From Marinobacterium arenosum (GTDB lineage: Bacteria; Pseudomonadota; Gammaproteobacteria; Pseudomonadales; Balneatricaceae): a stretch of DNA of 64,000 bases. Under the pieces are notes generated by a model, which worked only from the letters and a program-made list of their open reading frames with translations, did no database searches and was not told the origin of the DNA. Location of the stretch: NCBI RefSeq assembly GCF_019795155.1, contig NZ_JAILYN010000028.1:1-64000 (forward strand), given 5' to 3'. The position numbers and the translations under genes were made by a program. This document shows, one piece after another, positions 36,291 to 45,611 of this stretch; position 1 is the first letter of the stretch, and each line of letters opens with the position of its first letter.

Positions 36291-37268
36291 TTACAGCGAG
36301 GACTTGACCTTGTCGGCGACGTCGGCCGGCACCCACTGGGTCCACAGCTGCGGGTAGTTCTTCAGGAAGTGCTCGGCCACCTCGGCGGACTCTGCGCCGT
36401 TATCGTCGGCCCAGGCCAGCAATTTGGATACAGTGTCGGTCGGCACCTGCACTTTGTCGAGAAACGCAGTCAGCTGCGGTGCCTGTTCGGCGAAACCGGT
36501 GTTGACCGCGGTTTCGATACGGGCTGCAGGGTAGGCGCCCGGGTACGGCTTGGTGCAGTTCGGATCAGTGTTGCAGGTGTGGCCTTCCGCGTTATAGGCC
36601 GGCATCTCCAGCTTCACCAGATCGTACTTGCCGACCAGCGGGGTCGGCGTCCAGTAGTAGAACAGCACGTTGCGCTTGCGCTTGATGGCCGACGAGATCG
36701 CCGCCTTCAGTGCCGCGCCGGTACCCGGTGAGTACAGCACGTAGTCATCCTGCAGGTCGAATGCCTTGAACAGGTTGCTGTTGATCACCTCGCAGGCCCA
36801 GCCGGCCGGGCAGGTATAGAGACGGCCCTTGTTCGGTTCTTCCGGATCCTGGAACAGGTCCTTGTATTTCGGCAGGTCGGCCACCGATTTCAGGCCCGGG
36901 TTCTGGTCGGCCACGTATTTCGGAATCCACCAGGCTTCCACGCCGCCGGTATAGATATCACCCAGCGACTTGACCTTGCCGTCTGCCACGCCTTTGTTGA
37001 ATACCTCTTCGATGCTGTTGATCCAGCCTTCGGTCATTACATCGACATCGCCGCGGATGATCGCCGTCAGCATCGGCAGGGTGCCGCCGGTTTCAACCGC
37101 GGTCTTGCAGCCATACCCCTTCTCGATAATGGTGCGCTCGACATCCACCATTACCATGTTGGACAGCCAGTTCATGCCGGCAAAGCGTACCTCGCGATCT
37201 AGTTCGCAAGCGGCCCAGCTGGAGCTGGCGCAGAGCAGCGCGGCGGCTGCCATCAAGTGCTTGATCAT
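36291..37268 (-). CDS. proX: Glycine betaine/choline-type substrate-binding protein
   Basis: 325 aa with signal peptide LMAAAALLCASSSWA. OpuAC fold: REVRFAGMNWLSNMVMVDVE and Trp/Tyr residues for the quaternary-amine cage (EAWWIPKYV, LFYYWTPTPLV). Two Cys in GHTCNTDPNCTKPYPG may form a disulfide. Periplasmic binding protein of the proXWV operon read on the minus strand. Ligand (betaine, proline betaine or choline) not decided. Confidence 0.9.
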   Translation of the reverse strand: MIKHLMAAAALLCASSSWAACELDREVRFAGMNWLSNMVMVDVERTIIEKGYGCKTAVETGGTLPMLTAIIRGDVDVMTEGWINSIEEVFNKGVADGKVKSLGDIYTGGVEAWWIPKYVADQNPGLKSVADLPKYKDLFQDPEEPNKGRLYTCPAGWACEVINSNLFKAFDLQDDYVLYSPGTGAALKAAISSAIKRKRNVLFYYWTPTPLVGKYDLVKLEMPAYNAEGHTCNTDPNCTKPYPGAYPAARIETAVNTGFAEQAPQLTAFLDKVQVPTDTVSKLLAWADDNGAESAEVAEHFLKNYPQLWTQWVPADVADKVKSSL

Positions 37269-37558
37269 TGTTGTTGTCCTTATTGGTCAGATACTTGAAA
37301 TTGGCTTGATCATTAGGGCTCAAATGATTTAATCCAAAATATTCTAACCTTATTCTTGCCGTAATGTCTTGTTTTTGGGCGAGTTTGCCAGGGGGGTAGG
37401 CGACTTTTGCTGGTGGTGTCCGGTGGGAAATCGATAGGGCACGCCATAAAAAAATCGCGCTACCAACGTTAAGTTTAGAGCTCTAATGGTATTGCTGCTT
37501 GGCTGGCGGCTTTGGGCCTGAGGGAGGGGCGGGGGTGGGGAACAGCGGCGGGTGGGAT

Positions 37559-37591
37559 AAAAAAAACCTCGACGATCACTGACCGTCGAGG
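37559..37591 (-). terminator. Rho-independent terminator of the phasin gene
   Basis: Minus strand: CCTCGACG, 9-nt loop, CGTCGAGG and a run of T, 48 nt after the phasin stop. Confidence 0.85.
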
Positions 37592-37638
37592 ATTTTGCCG
37601 GGCTGACAAATAAGACCTTGGAGGTCTTACCGCTAACC

Positions 37639-37944
37639 TTACTTGGTGATGTTCTGCAGTTCAGCCATCGCCGCTTCGCGAGCATCGTTGGCGATAGTGG
37701 TGAACGCTTCACCCTGGTTTTTCAGCAGTTCGAACAGCGCTTTGTTGGCGTCGATGTTGAACTTGATCACCTCTTCCGGCGTCTTCAGCTGCTTGGCTTT
37801 CTCAGCTTCGCTCTGGAAGAAGGAGGTCAGTTGCTGGCCGGATTTCTGCTGCTGCTCAAACGCCTTGGTCATCGCCTCAGCCTGCAGGTTCATCAGTTTC
37901 TGTACGGTTTCGAACGGCTTCTGAAAATCAACGTTGGCATTCAT
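37639..37944 (-). CDS. Phasin (PHA granule-associated protein)
   Basis: 101 aa from the ATG at 37944; the upstream ATG at 37953 directly abuts the GGGAG Shine-Dalgarno, so it is unlikely. Amphipathic helical protein (FQKPFETVQKLMNLQAEAMT...KAFEQQQKSGQQL) typical of the phasin_2 family that coats polyhydroxyalkanoate granules. No PHA synthase in the window. Short form of a family usually 100-190 aa. Confidence 0.85.
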   Translation of the reverse strand: MNANVDFQKPFETVQKLMNLQAEAMTKAFEQQQKSGQQLTSFFQSEAEKAKQLKTPEEVIKFNIDANKALFELLKNQGEAFTTIANDAREAAMAELQNITK

Positions 37945-38365
37945 GGTTAGCATCTCCCGAGCTATGTTTTGTTGCGGTGCACAATAGGGCTCATTCTAGG
38001 TGGTTTTTTAACCAAGTCAACACTTATTTGTGCGTTGCACAAAATCAGCATTTCCATTCCTGAGCCGGTAGCTTGATGAACACTGCCGATGGACGATCGC
38101 CCTGCTACCGGGCCGTCAGTCTACGGAACAAATATGAACGCTTTATTTAGCTGTATCGATCGGCGTGGCATCGACTTCGGCCGGGACATCAGCGTCGAAA
38201 GCATGGCTTTAACGGTGGTCGCATATCGATTGGGGGCACTTCTGCAGTGCGGGTATCTATAGTGGAATTCACTGTTGCAGCCCGATATTCCTGTTGCCGG
38301 CAGGGACGGCGGGCGCTAGTTTGATTGCCCCGCAAACCGTAGCCAACTTTAAGGGACATTAAAAG
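37945..38365. other. Intergenic, no firm gene
   Basis: Holds the phasin promoter region (repetitive TTGTGCGTTGCAC / TTGTTGCGGTGCAC) and a 42-codon open frame at 38134-38262 without a convincing ribosome site, which is not called. Confidence 0.5.
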
Positions 38366-39295
38366 ATGCTGGCCAGCCTTCAGGTAATCGTACCGTTGTT
38401 TCTGTTGATCGGACTGGGTTACCTGGCCCGTCGAATGGTATTGACCTCCGAGGGGCTGATCGGTCTGAACCAGCTGGTTTACTTTTTTGCGCTACCGGCA
38501 ATGCTGTTCGATGCCGCCCGTCGGCAGCCGATCGATAAGCTGGTCGACCTGCCCTATATAGGCGCCTTCCTGCTGGCGGTCGCGTTGGTGGTCTTGGTCA
38601 CCGTACTGGGCAGCCGCTGGCTGCTGGGCCGTCGCCAGGGTGAAGAACTGGTACTGCATGGCCTCAATGCGATGTTCGCCAATTACGCCTACATGGGGAT
38701 TCCGCTGATCAGCGGGGTAATCGGCGAGGCCGCCTACGGGCCGATGCTGGCGATCATCCTGACCGGCAACCTGCTGATCTGTGGCGGCCAGGTGATCATG
38801 GAGGCGTTGCGCAGCGACAGCCTGGGCTGGCGGGCGATCAGCGGTATCCTGCAGCGCTCGCTACTGCAGAGCCCATTGTTCCTGTCGCTGGTCGGCGGGA
38901 TTCTTGTGGCCGCCTGGCAACTGCCGATGCCATCGCTGGTGGCGGGAACGCTGGAACTGCTGGCGCCGGCAGCGGTGCCGGTGGCACTGTTCTGCCTGGG
39001 GGCCAGTCTGCAGTGGCGGGAAACGCCGATCGCCAAACTGGAGCTGGGCTGGTTGCTGCTGATGAAGTTGCTGATCCACCCGCTGCTGACCTACGGTGTG
39101 ATGGTGATATTTGGCATTACGGATCCGGACCGATTGCTGGTGGCGGTGTTGTTGACCGCGTTGCCGACCGGTGCGCTGGTGCACGTGGTGGCGATGCGCT
39201 ATCAGCACTATGTGCGCGAAACCGCGATGGTGGTGATGGTCAGCACGTTGCTGTCGATGGTCAGCGTTTCGCTCTGGATCGATCTGATGATTTGA
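38366..39295 (+). CDS. AEC (auxin efflux carrier) family transporter
   Basis: 309 aa, about 10 membrane helices in two five-helix repeats. N-terminus LQVIVPLFLLIGLGYLARR and the central NAMFANYAYMGIPLISGVIG fit the family, which exports organic acids or related metabolites in bacteria. Substrate cannot be predicted. A TTAAGGGACATTAAAAG sequence precedes the ATG. Confidence 0.88.
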   Translation: MLASLQVIVPLFLLIGLGYLARRMVLTSEGLIGLNQLVYFFALPAMLFDAARRQPIDKLVDLPYIGAFLLAVALVVLVTVLGSRWLLGRRQGEELVLHGLNAMFANYAYMGIPLISGVIGEAAYGPMLAIILTGNLLICGGQVIMEALRSDSLGWRAISGILQRSLLQSPLFLSLVGGILVAAWQLPMPSLVAGTLELLAPAAVPVALFCLGASLQWRETPIAKLELGWLLLMKLLIHPLLTYGVMVIFGITDPDRLLVAVLLTALPTGALVHVVAMRYQHYVRETAMVVMVSTLLSMVSVSLWIDLMI

Positions 39296-39447
39296 GTCTT
39301 GAGTTAACAGTTCAGAGTTAACAGTTTCCGGCTGAGCGCTGGCAGGTGCCGGGTTTCGCTTGTCGCTTGTCGCTTACAGCTTCAAGCTTTCAGCTGCGTT
39401 ACAATAGCGGCAGATAATCTTTGTCCTGTCTGCGATACGTTCTGCCT

Positions 39448-41571
39448 ATGACCCTGAGCCAGCTGGCCAACTGCCTGCGCAATCACGCCCAACAATCCGA
39501 TCATCGCCGCCTGCTGGTGCTTAGTGGCGAGCGCCGCTGGTGCCGTCAACAGCTGCTGGCCTGCGGCCTGCCGCATGGCAGCGTCTGGCTCGGCGAACAG
39601 CCGCCGCTGGAGATCGAATGCCTCAGTAGTAAGCAGGCCCAGCGGCTGCTGGGCCGTTCGATCAGCCAACTGGTGATCGACGCCTTCGATGGCCTCAACC
39701 CCAATGCGTTGGGCCAGGCCAGCGGTGCCTTGAGTGGTGGCGGCCTGCTGGTTCTGCTCTGCCCGCCGCTGGCGGATTGGCCTGCGTACGAAGACCCCGA
39801 GCACCGGGCGCTGGCGGTATCGCCCTATTGCAGCGCGCAGGTGGGGCGTCGGTTCGTCACCCGGCTGATCCGGCTGCTGCGGCAGGACAGCGCTACCTTG
39901 ATCGTCGAGCAGCACCAGCCGCTGCCGGACTGGCCGACCGCCCCGCGCGCAGCTGCGCGCCGGCACAGCGACAGCGAAGTGCCGCAACCGACGCTGGATC
40001 AGCAGCGGGCGGTCTCGGCGATCCTCAATACCGCCCGTAACCGTCGCCAGCCGCTGGTCATCACCGCCGACCGTGGCCGCGGCAAATCGGCTGCGCTGGG
40101 GATGGCGGCGGCCCGGCTGATGGAACAGGGCCAGCAGGTGCTGCTGACCGCGCCGAACTACCAGGCGGTCAGCGAGGTGTTCGCCTTTGCCCGCCGGCTG
40201 TTGCCGCAGGCGGAGCAGGGCAGCGGCGAGCTGCGTATCGAGCAGGGCGCGTTGCGCTACCTGGAGCCCGAACAACTGCTGCTGCAGCCGTCCGATGGCC
40301 GGGTACTGCTGGTGGACGAGGCGGCGGCTATCCCGGCGCCGATGCTGGGCCGCTTGCTGGAGCAGTTCAACCGGATCGTTTTCTCCTCCACGGTGCATGG
40401 TTACGAGGGCACCGGGCGCGGTTTTGCGGTCCGCTTCCGGGCCCGGCTTGACCAGCGCACGCCGCGCTGGCGCGGTATAACCCTCAGCCAGCCGGTACGC
40501 TGGGCCAGCGGCGATCCGCTGGAAGCGCTGATCTTCGATCTCCTGTTGATGGACGCCGAAGCGGCGGACGACAGTGCGGTCGCCGCCCTGTTCCAAGGTG
40601 CGGCAAAACCTGTGTTGCAACTTGGCGAGCTGGATCGCGACCAACTGCTGCTGGATGAGGAACGGCTACGGGCGTTGTTCGGCTTGCTGGTGCTGGCCCA
40701 CTACCGCACCACGCCGGGCGATCTGCGCATTCTGCTGGACAGCCCCAACCTGCGGATCTGGGCCGCCGAAGCCGACGGGCAGCTGCTCGGCTGCGTACTG
40801 CTGGCCGACGAGGGGCCACTGGAGCCAGCACTGGCGCAGGCGGTCTGGGCCGGAAACCGGCGTCCGCCCGGCCACCTGCTGCCGCAGACACTGATCGCCC
40901 AAGCCGGCGTGCTGGAGGCGGCGCCGCTGCGCTGCGCCCGGGTGATGCGGATTGCGGTGCATCCAGCGGCCCAGCGGCGCGGTATCGGCGGTCGGCTGTT
41001 GGCGGCGATCGCCGAGCAGGGCCATCAAAATGGTTTGGATTATCTGGGTTCCAGCTTTGCCGCCAGCGCCGATCTGCTACCGTTCTGGCAGCAGGCTGGC
41101 TTCGAGCCGGTACGGCTCGGTCTGAGTCGAGATGCGGTCAGCGGCAGCTATGCGGTGCTGGTGATGCAGGCGCTGTCGGAGCCGGGCCGGCAACTGCAAC
41201 GGCAACTGCGCCAACGTTACGGCGAACAGTTGCCGGAATTGCTGTACGGCCTGTTGGCCGACCTGGAGCGGGAGCTGATTCCGCAACTGCTGCAAGGTGT
41301 GGTGCCGGCGATGCCACTGAACCAACAGGACCGGCGCGATCTGGAAGGCTTCGCCCACTACAACCGGACCCTGGACAGCAGCCGCTTCGCCTTGCGCAAG
41401 CTGGCGCTGCAACTGCTTGGTGAACGGGTGGCGTTAGAAGATGACCGGCTGCAGGCGTTGCTGATTGAGCAGTTGCTGCCGCAGGGCCGAGAGGGCGGCG
41501 AGCCGAAATGGCGTCTGCAGCAGTTGCGCGAACTGGCGGCGCATTGTTTGGCGCTGTTGGATCAGGCTTAA
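39448..41571 (+). CDS. tmcA: tRNA(Met) cytidine acetyltransferase
   Basis: 707 aa from the ATG at 39448. RNA helicase-like ATPase module: Walker A TADRGRGKSAALG, Walker B LLVDEAAAIPAP. GNAT module: RVMRIAVHPAAQRRGIGGRLL. C-terminal tRNA-binding tail. Makes N4-acetylcytidine at the wobble base of elongator tRNA(Met). Immediately followed by a large tandem repeat. Confidence 0.95.
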   Translation: MTLSQLANCLRNHAQQSDHRRLLVLSGERRWCRQQLLACGLPHGSVWLGEQPPLEIECLSSKQAQRLLGRSISQLVIDAFDGLNPNALGQASGALSGGGLLVLLCPPLADWPAYEDPEHRALAVSPYCSAQVGRRFVTRLIRLLRQDSATLIVEQHQPLPDWPTAPRAAARRHSDSEVPQPTLDQQRAVSAILNTARNRRQPLVITADRGRGKSAALGMAAARLMEQGQQVLLTAPNYQAVSEVFAFARRLLPQAEQGSGELRIEQGALRYLEPEQLLLQPSDGRVLLVDEAAAIPAPMLGRLLEQFNRIVFSSTVHGYEGTGRGFAVRFRARLDQRTPRWRGITLSQPVRWASGDPLEALIFDLLLMDAEAADDSAVAALFQGAAKPVLQLGELDRDQLLLDEERLRALFGLLVLAHYRTTPGDLRILLDSPNLRIWAAEADGQLLGCVLLADEGPLEPALAQAVWAGNRRPPGHLLPQTLIAQAGVLEAAPLRCARVMRIAVHPAAQRRGIGGRLLAAIAEQGHQNGLDYLGSSFAASADLLPFWQQAGFEPVRLGLSRDAVSGSYAVLVMQALSEPGRQLQRQLRQRYGEQLPELLYGLLADLERELIPQLLQGVVPAMPLNQQDRRDLEGFAHYNRTLDSSRFALRKLALQLLGERVALEDDRLQALLIEQLLPQGREGGEPKWRLQQLRELAAHCLALLDQA

Positions 41572-41633
41572 TTTCGAAGTCAGCGTTCACAAGCCACGAA
41601 ACATGACGGTGATATTTGGCGACCAACTCTGTA

Positions 41634-42580
41634 GCAGCGGGCTCCGACCGCGACAGATTCACGCAGTCCACAGGTGTCGCCCTCAGAGCGGGCTGCGACG
41701 AAGCATGAAACCCTGTAGCTGCGGGCTCCGACCGCGACAGATTCACGCCGTCCACAGGTGTCGCCCTTAGAGCGGGCTGCGACGAAGCATGAAACCCTGT
41801 GGCAGCGGGCTCCGACCGCGACGGATTCACGCAGTCCACAGGTGTCGCCCTCGGAGCGGGCTGCTACGAAGCATGAAGCCCTGTAGCAGCGGGCTCCGAC
41901 CGCGACGGATTCACGCAGTCCATAGGTGTCGCCCTCAGAGCGGGCTGCGACGAAGCATGAAACCCCGTAGCAGCGGGCTCCGACCGCGACAGACTCACGC
42001 AGTCTACAGGTGTCGCCCTCAGAGCGGGCTGCGACGAAACATGAAACCCTGTAGCAGCGGGCTCCGACCGCGACAAGATGGCCGTAGTTCGTGGATGTCG
42101 CCCTCGGAGCGGGCTGCGACGAAGCATGAAACCCTGTAGCAGCGGGCTCCGACCGCGACAGATTCACGCAGTCCACAGGTGTCGCCCTCGGAGCGGGCTG
42201 CGACGAAGCATGAAACCCTGTGGCAGCGGGCTCCGACCGCGACAGATTTACGCAGTCCACAGGTGTCGCCCTCAGAGCGGGCTGCGACGAAGCATGAAAC
42301 CCTGTAGCAGCGGGCTTCGACCGCGACGGATTCACGCCGTCCACAGGTGTCGCCCTCAGAGCGGGCTGCGACGAAACATGAAACCCGGTAGCAGAGGGCT
42401 CCGACCGCGATAGGCTCACGCAGTCCACAGGTGTCGCCCTCAGAGCGGGCTGTGACGAAGCATGAAACCCTGTAGCAGCGGGCTCCGACCGCGACAGACT
42501 CACGCAGTCTACAGGTGTCGCCCTCAGAGCGGGCTGCGACGAAGCATGATACCCTGTAGCAGCGGGCTCCGACCGCGACC
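41634..42580. repeat. Twelve 84-bp tandem REP-pair units
   Basis: GCTCCGACCGCGAC recurs at 41641, 41725, 41809, 41893, 41977, 42061, 42146, 42230, 42314, 42398, 42482 and 42566: a period of 84 bp with one 85-bp step. Each unit has AGCAGCGGGCTCCGACCGCG and, inverted, CGCCCTCAGAGCGGGCTGCG, so the array is a string of facing palindromes. One unit (about 42061-42145) has a diverged middle (AAGATGGCCGTAGTTCGTGG). Because 84 is a multiple of 3 the array creates long, meaningless open frames on both strands. Confidence 0.95.
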
Positions 42581-42641
42581 AACGTCGTTCAGGCAAAGCC
42601 ACGGCGCTTCTTCTTTCATTCCCCTTCTTGGTTTGATCAAC

Positions 42642-43187
42642 CTAGAGCGGTAGCCGCAGGGTCAGGGTGCCGTCGCGCTGTTCCAGCTCCAGGTGTTTCA
42701 TAAAGCTCATGCCCAGCAGAATGGTGTCGCCGGTCATATGCGGGTTGATGCTGGCGGCGATACTGTGCAGCAGCAGGCCGCCCAGTTCGATACTCTCCAA
42801 CCGGGTGGCATAGACCTTCACCGTGCCGTTGGCGGTGTGCGCCAGCATTGGGGTGCCCCGGTGCAGCATCAGCCGGTTGGCGACCGGCCCGGGAATGCTG
42901 ACATGGGTGGCGCCGGTATCGATCAGGAAGGTGACCGGTTGACCGTTGATCCGGCCCGGTGCCACGTAGTGACCGGCGCGGTTGCGTTCCAGCACCACCT
43001 CGTTCAGTGGCTGGCCGGTCGGGCTGGTCTGGTTCAGGTGGCGGTTGGGATTCTGCTGTTGCTCCTGGCGGAAGTTGAAGAACAGCACCAGCAGGCCGAA
43101 CAGCAGAATCCAGAACAGCACCGAGAACAGCCGGCCGAGGCGGATATGGATCGGTTTCAGGTCGTCGTCGTGTTGCGGATCATTCAT
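42642..43187 (-). CDS. Membrane-anchored retropepsin-like aspartic protease
   Basis: 181 aa. One N-terminal membrane anchor (LFSVLFWILLFGLLVLFF) and a retropepsin-like domain with the catalytic FLIDTGATHVSIP motif, a flap-like region and ILLGMSFMKHLELEQ. Active as a dimer in known members (TIGR02281 group); substrate unknown. Confidence 0.85.
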   Translation of the reverse strand: MNDPQHDDDLKPIHIRLGRLFSVLFWILLFGLLVLFFNFRQEQQQNPNRHLNQTSPTGQPLNEVVLERNRAGHYVAPGRINGQPVTFLIDTGATHVSIPGPVANRLMLHRGTPMLAHTANGTVKVYATRLESIELGGLLLHSIAASINPHMTGDTILLGMSFMKHLELEQRDGTLTLRLPL

Positions 43188-43285
43188 GCCGGTTCTCAGT
43201 CCTTGCTATCCCTGCGGTAAGTCTGAGAGGTTGGAGTGGCGGCGACCGGCAGGGTTCCCGTCGCCTCTATTTCCGTTAGATTCCG

Positions 43286-43852
43286 TTAGACGCGGGAAAC
43301 GAACTTGCCGGTTTCGGTGTTGATCTTCACCTTCTCGCCGGTCTTCATATATTCAGGTACCTGTACCTCCAGGCCGTTGTTCAGCTTGGCCGGCTTGGTG
43401 CGACCGGTGGCACTGGCCGCCTGCATGCCGGGTACGCATTCGACGATCTCGAACACCAGGGTGTTCGGCAGCTCGATGGTCAGGATCTGGCCGTCGACCA
43501 GCAGCGCGGTGATCCCTTCCATGCCGTCCTGCAGGTAGGGCAATTGCGTCTCGATGGCGTCGCCGTTGAGACTGTACTGGCTGTAGTCCTCGATATCCAT
43601 GAAGGTGAACAGGTCGTCCTCGCGGTACAGGTAAGAGACCTGGCGCCGTACCAGCGATACCTCTTTCAACACCTGGTCGCCGGTGAAGGTCTCCTCGTAC
43701 TTGCCGCCACCGGGCAGCAGGCTGAAGCGCACCTTGTAGAGGGTGTTGGCGCCGCGCGAGGTGGGACTGCGCACGTCGATATGCCGGACGATATAACGGT
43801 GGTCGTTGATTTCAACCACGTTGCCTTTTTTCAGTTCCGATGCCTTGGGCAT
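43286..43852 (-). CDS. yeiP: Elongation factor P-like protein (YeiP/EfpL)
   Basis: 188 aa from the ATG at 43852 (GGAG upstream). N-terminal MPKASELKKGNVVEIND and SPTSRGANTLYKVRFSL with Arg at the loop tip, where EF-P has its modified Lys, identify the EfpL/YeiP paralogue. C-terminal EYMKTGEKVKINTETGKF is the oligonucleotide-binding signature. Helps ribosomes through polyproline-type stalls. Confidence 0.92.
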   Translation of the reverse strand: MPKASELKKGNVVEINDHRYIVRHIDVRSPTSRGANTLYKVRFSLLPGGGKYEETFTGDQVLKEVSLVRRQVSYLYREDDLFTFMDIEDYSQYSLNGDAIETQLPYLQDGMEGITALLVDGQILTIELPNTLVFEIVECVPGMQAASATGRTKPAKLNNGLEVQVPEYMKTGEKVKINTETGKFVSRV

Positions 43853-44005
43853 GCCGTTCTCCAATGCAGACAATCGCAATGGCCGGCATTGTAGTGGATA
43901 GTGCCGGGGCTGGGTAAGCCCCCGGCAACGTGGCCGTATGCTGTTCGGTTAAGAGGGGGCCAGTGAACAGCTTTCGGCAATACTCGGCAATATGAAAAAA
44001 CGCGA

Positions 44006-45223
44006 TCAGGCGATCTCGGACAGCAGCTGGCCGTAGTTCAGCCGGTAGGGTGCGGCGGGATCGAGCAGTTCGTCGACATCGTGCAGGTCGGCCAGCAGGA
44101 TGCGGTCGTCGTCCAGCGCCAGCGCCGAGGTCAGGCAGCGCTGACGGCTGTGGATATCCAGATAGGGGGAGGAGGTGACCAGTCGGCGTGACTGTTCCGG
44201 CTGGCCGAGCAGCTGGAAGAAGTAGGGCCGCCAGCTCCAGTTGTAGCCCAGGTGGCGGTTGTCGATCAGCCAGTGGCCGTTGTGATTCTCGTAGTTCGGC
44301 GAGATCTGCCGGCCGCGCCGGTCGCAGATATAGAAGCGCAACAGGTTGGGAGTGGCGATATAGTCGGTCAGGCTGACCTGCTTGTCACGGCTGAGCAGCA
44401 GCTCGCGCAATGCGATCAGCTCCGCCTGGATCCGTTCGCGCCGCCAGTGCAGCCGCGAGGTGCTCTCCAGCGCCAGGTCCAGGTGGTGGTCCAACAGCCG
44501 GGCCATCATCGCCCGTTTACTGTCGGCCGGGATCGGGTTCGGCAGTGCCCGTTCGAACAGGTAGCCCTGCAGGTAGGAGGCGTTGCAGCTGAGTGCGAAG
44601 AACAGCTCCTGCTCGGTTTCCACCCCTTCGCACAGCAGGCTGGCACCGAGCCGGTTGCCCAGTTCGCCGATCATCTGCACGATGGTGGTGCTGTCGCCCC
44701 CCGATGCACCATTTTTGAGCAGCTGCATATCCAGTTTGATGATATCCGGCTGCAGCGCCGCCACCCGATCCAGCTGAGAGAAACCACTGCCGAAATCGTC
44801 GATGGCGATCCGCATGCCGGCGCTGCGGTAGCGCTCGACCAGCCGCTGCAGCCGGTCGAGATCGGCCGCCAGTTCGGTGATCTCGATCACCACCTGCTCC
44901 GGCCTGCCGCCGCTCTGCAGGATCATCTCCAGCGTCGGCAGGTGATCGAGCGAATCCAGGTGATTCAGCCACTCCGGTGAGATATTGATGCTGATAAAGC
45001 TGTCGTCCGGCAGCTCGGGCAGGATCGCCAGCGCCTGGCGGCGGATCTGCCGGTCCAGCTCGCGGCGCTCTGTGGCGGCCAGGGTCGGGTCGGTGAACAG
45101 CCCGCCGGCCGACACCACCTTGCCGGTCATGTCGCGCATCCGTGCCAATGCTTCGTAGCCCCGGATCCGGCCGCTGGCGGTTTCGATGATCGGCTGGTAG
45201 TGGGGGATCAGCTTGAGGTCCAT
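44006..45223 (-). CDS. EAL-domain c-di-GMP phosphodiesterase with C-terminal Cache-like region
   Basis: 405 aa from the ATG at 45223 (GGAGCGACT upstream). The EAL domain (about 5-245) keeps all metal and catalytic residues: YEALARM, INISPEWLN, EITELA, AIDDFGSGFS, IIKLDMQLL, EGVETE, LQGYLFERAL. The C-terminal part (about 290-405) has Cache/dCache-like text (YICDRRGRQISPNYENH, WSWRPYFFQLL) although there is no membrane segment, so it may sense a cytoplasmic ligand. Probably active in cyclic-di-GMP breakdown. Confidence 0.9.
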   Translation of the reverse strand: MDLKLIPHYQPIIETASGRIRGYEALARMRDMTGKVVSAGGLFTDPTLAATERRELDRQIRRQALAILPELPDDSFISINISPEWLNHLDSLDHLPTLEMILQSGGRPEQVVIEITELAADLDRLQRLVERYRSAGMRIAIDDFGSGFSQLDRVAALQPDIIKLDMQLLKNGASGGDSTTIVQMIGELGNRLGASLLCEGVETEQELFFALSCNASYLQGYLFERALPNPIPADSKRAMMARLLDHHLDLALESTSRLHWRRERIQAELIALRELLLSRDKQVSLTDYIATPNLLRFYICDRRGRQISPNYENHNGHWLIDNRHLGYNWSWRPYFFQLLGQPEQSRRLVTSSPYLDIHSRQRCLTSALALDDDRILLADLHDVDELLDPAAPYRLNYGQLLSEIA

Positions 45224-45426
45224 AGTCGCTCCTGAAATCGGTTGTCCCGAAACGGGGTTGTCAGGAGAAAGCAAAGCGCGGGCCAGCTCGGCGATTGAGC
45301 GAATTTGCTGCGTTATGCGACCAAATCAGCAGCCATTTCGTTCTAAAGTACCATATTGGCCCTACCGGCCGATTTCTATCATCGAAGTTCCACTCGATTC
45401 ATCGACAACAACAAGAGGAATGCACT

Positions 45427-45498
45427 ATGTGGACTAAGCCGGCTTATCAGAACCTGCGGATCGGTTTCGAAGTCACCATGTACTTCGCCAACCGCTAA
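45427..45498 (+). CDS. pqqA: PQQ precursor peptide
   Basis: 23 aa, [20 protein letters not shown] then ANR. It carries the Glu15-x-x-x-Tyr19 pair that PqqE cross-links, in the conserved GFEVTMY context. AGAGGA lies 7 nt before the ATG. First gene of the pqq operon; the next gene starts 113 nt downstream after a hairpin. Confidence 0.95.
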   Translation: MWTKPAYQNLRIGFEVTMYFANR

Positions 45499-45511
45499 CA
45501 CGGCCAGGCTG

Positions 45512-45538
45512 GCCCGGTCGGATCACGGCCGGACCGGC
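45512..45538 (+). promoter_or_regulatory. Hairpin between pqqA and pqqB
   Basis: CCGGTC (45514-45519) pairs with GACCGG (45532-45537), extended imperfectly by flanking GGCC. Without a T-run it is more likely an RNA-stabilising or attenuating hairpin that keeps pqqA mRNA in excess of pqqBCDE. Inferred. Confidence 0.35.
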
Positions 45539-45611
45539 CCCGCCAGCAGCAACTTACGCCAGGACGGCGTGCAGTGCCGCAGGACGCGGCCCGCAAATGG
45601 CCAGAATAATA

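Noticed and set aside
38134-38262. 42-codon open frame in the phasin-AEC gap
   Set aside because: No clear Shine-Dalgarno, no hydrophobic or basic pattern, no neighbour link.
41634-42580. CRISPR array
   Set aside because: No unique spacers and the whole 84-bp unit is conserved; no cas genes nearby.
41580-42602. 340-codon and 187-codon frames through the 84-bp array
   Set aside because: Open only because 84 is a multiple of three; the peptides repeat the DNA unit and exist on both strands.
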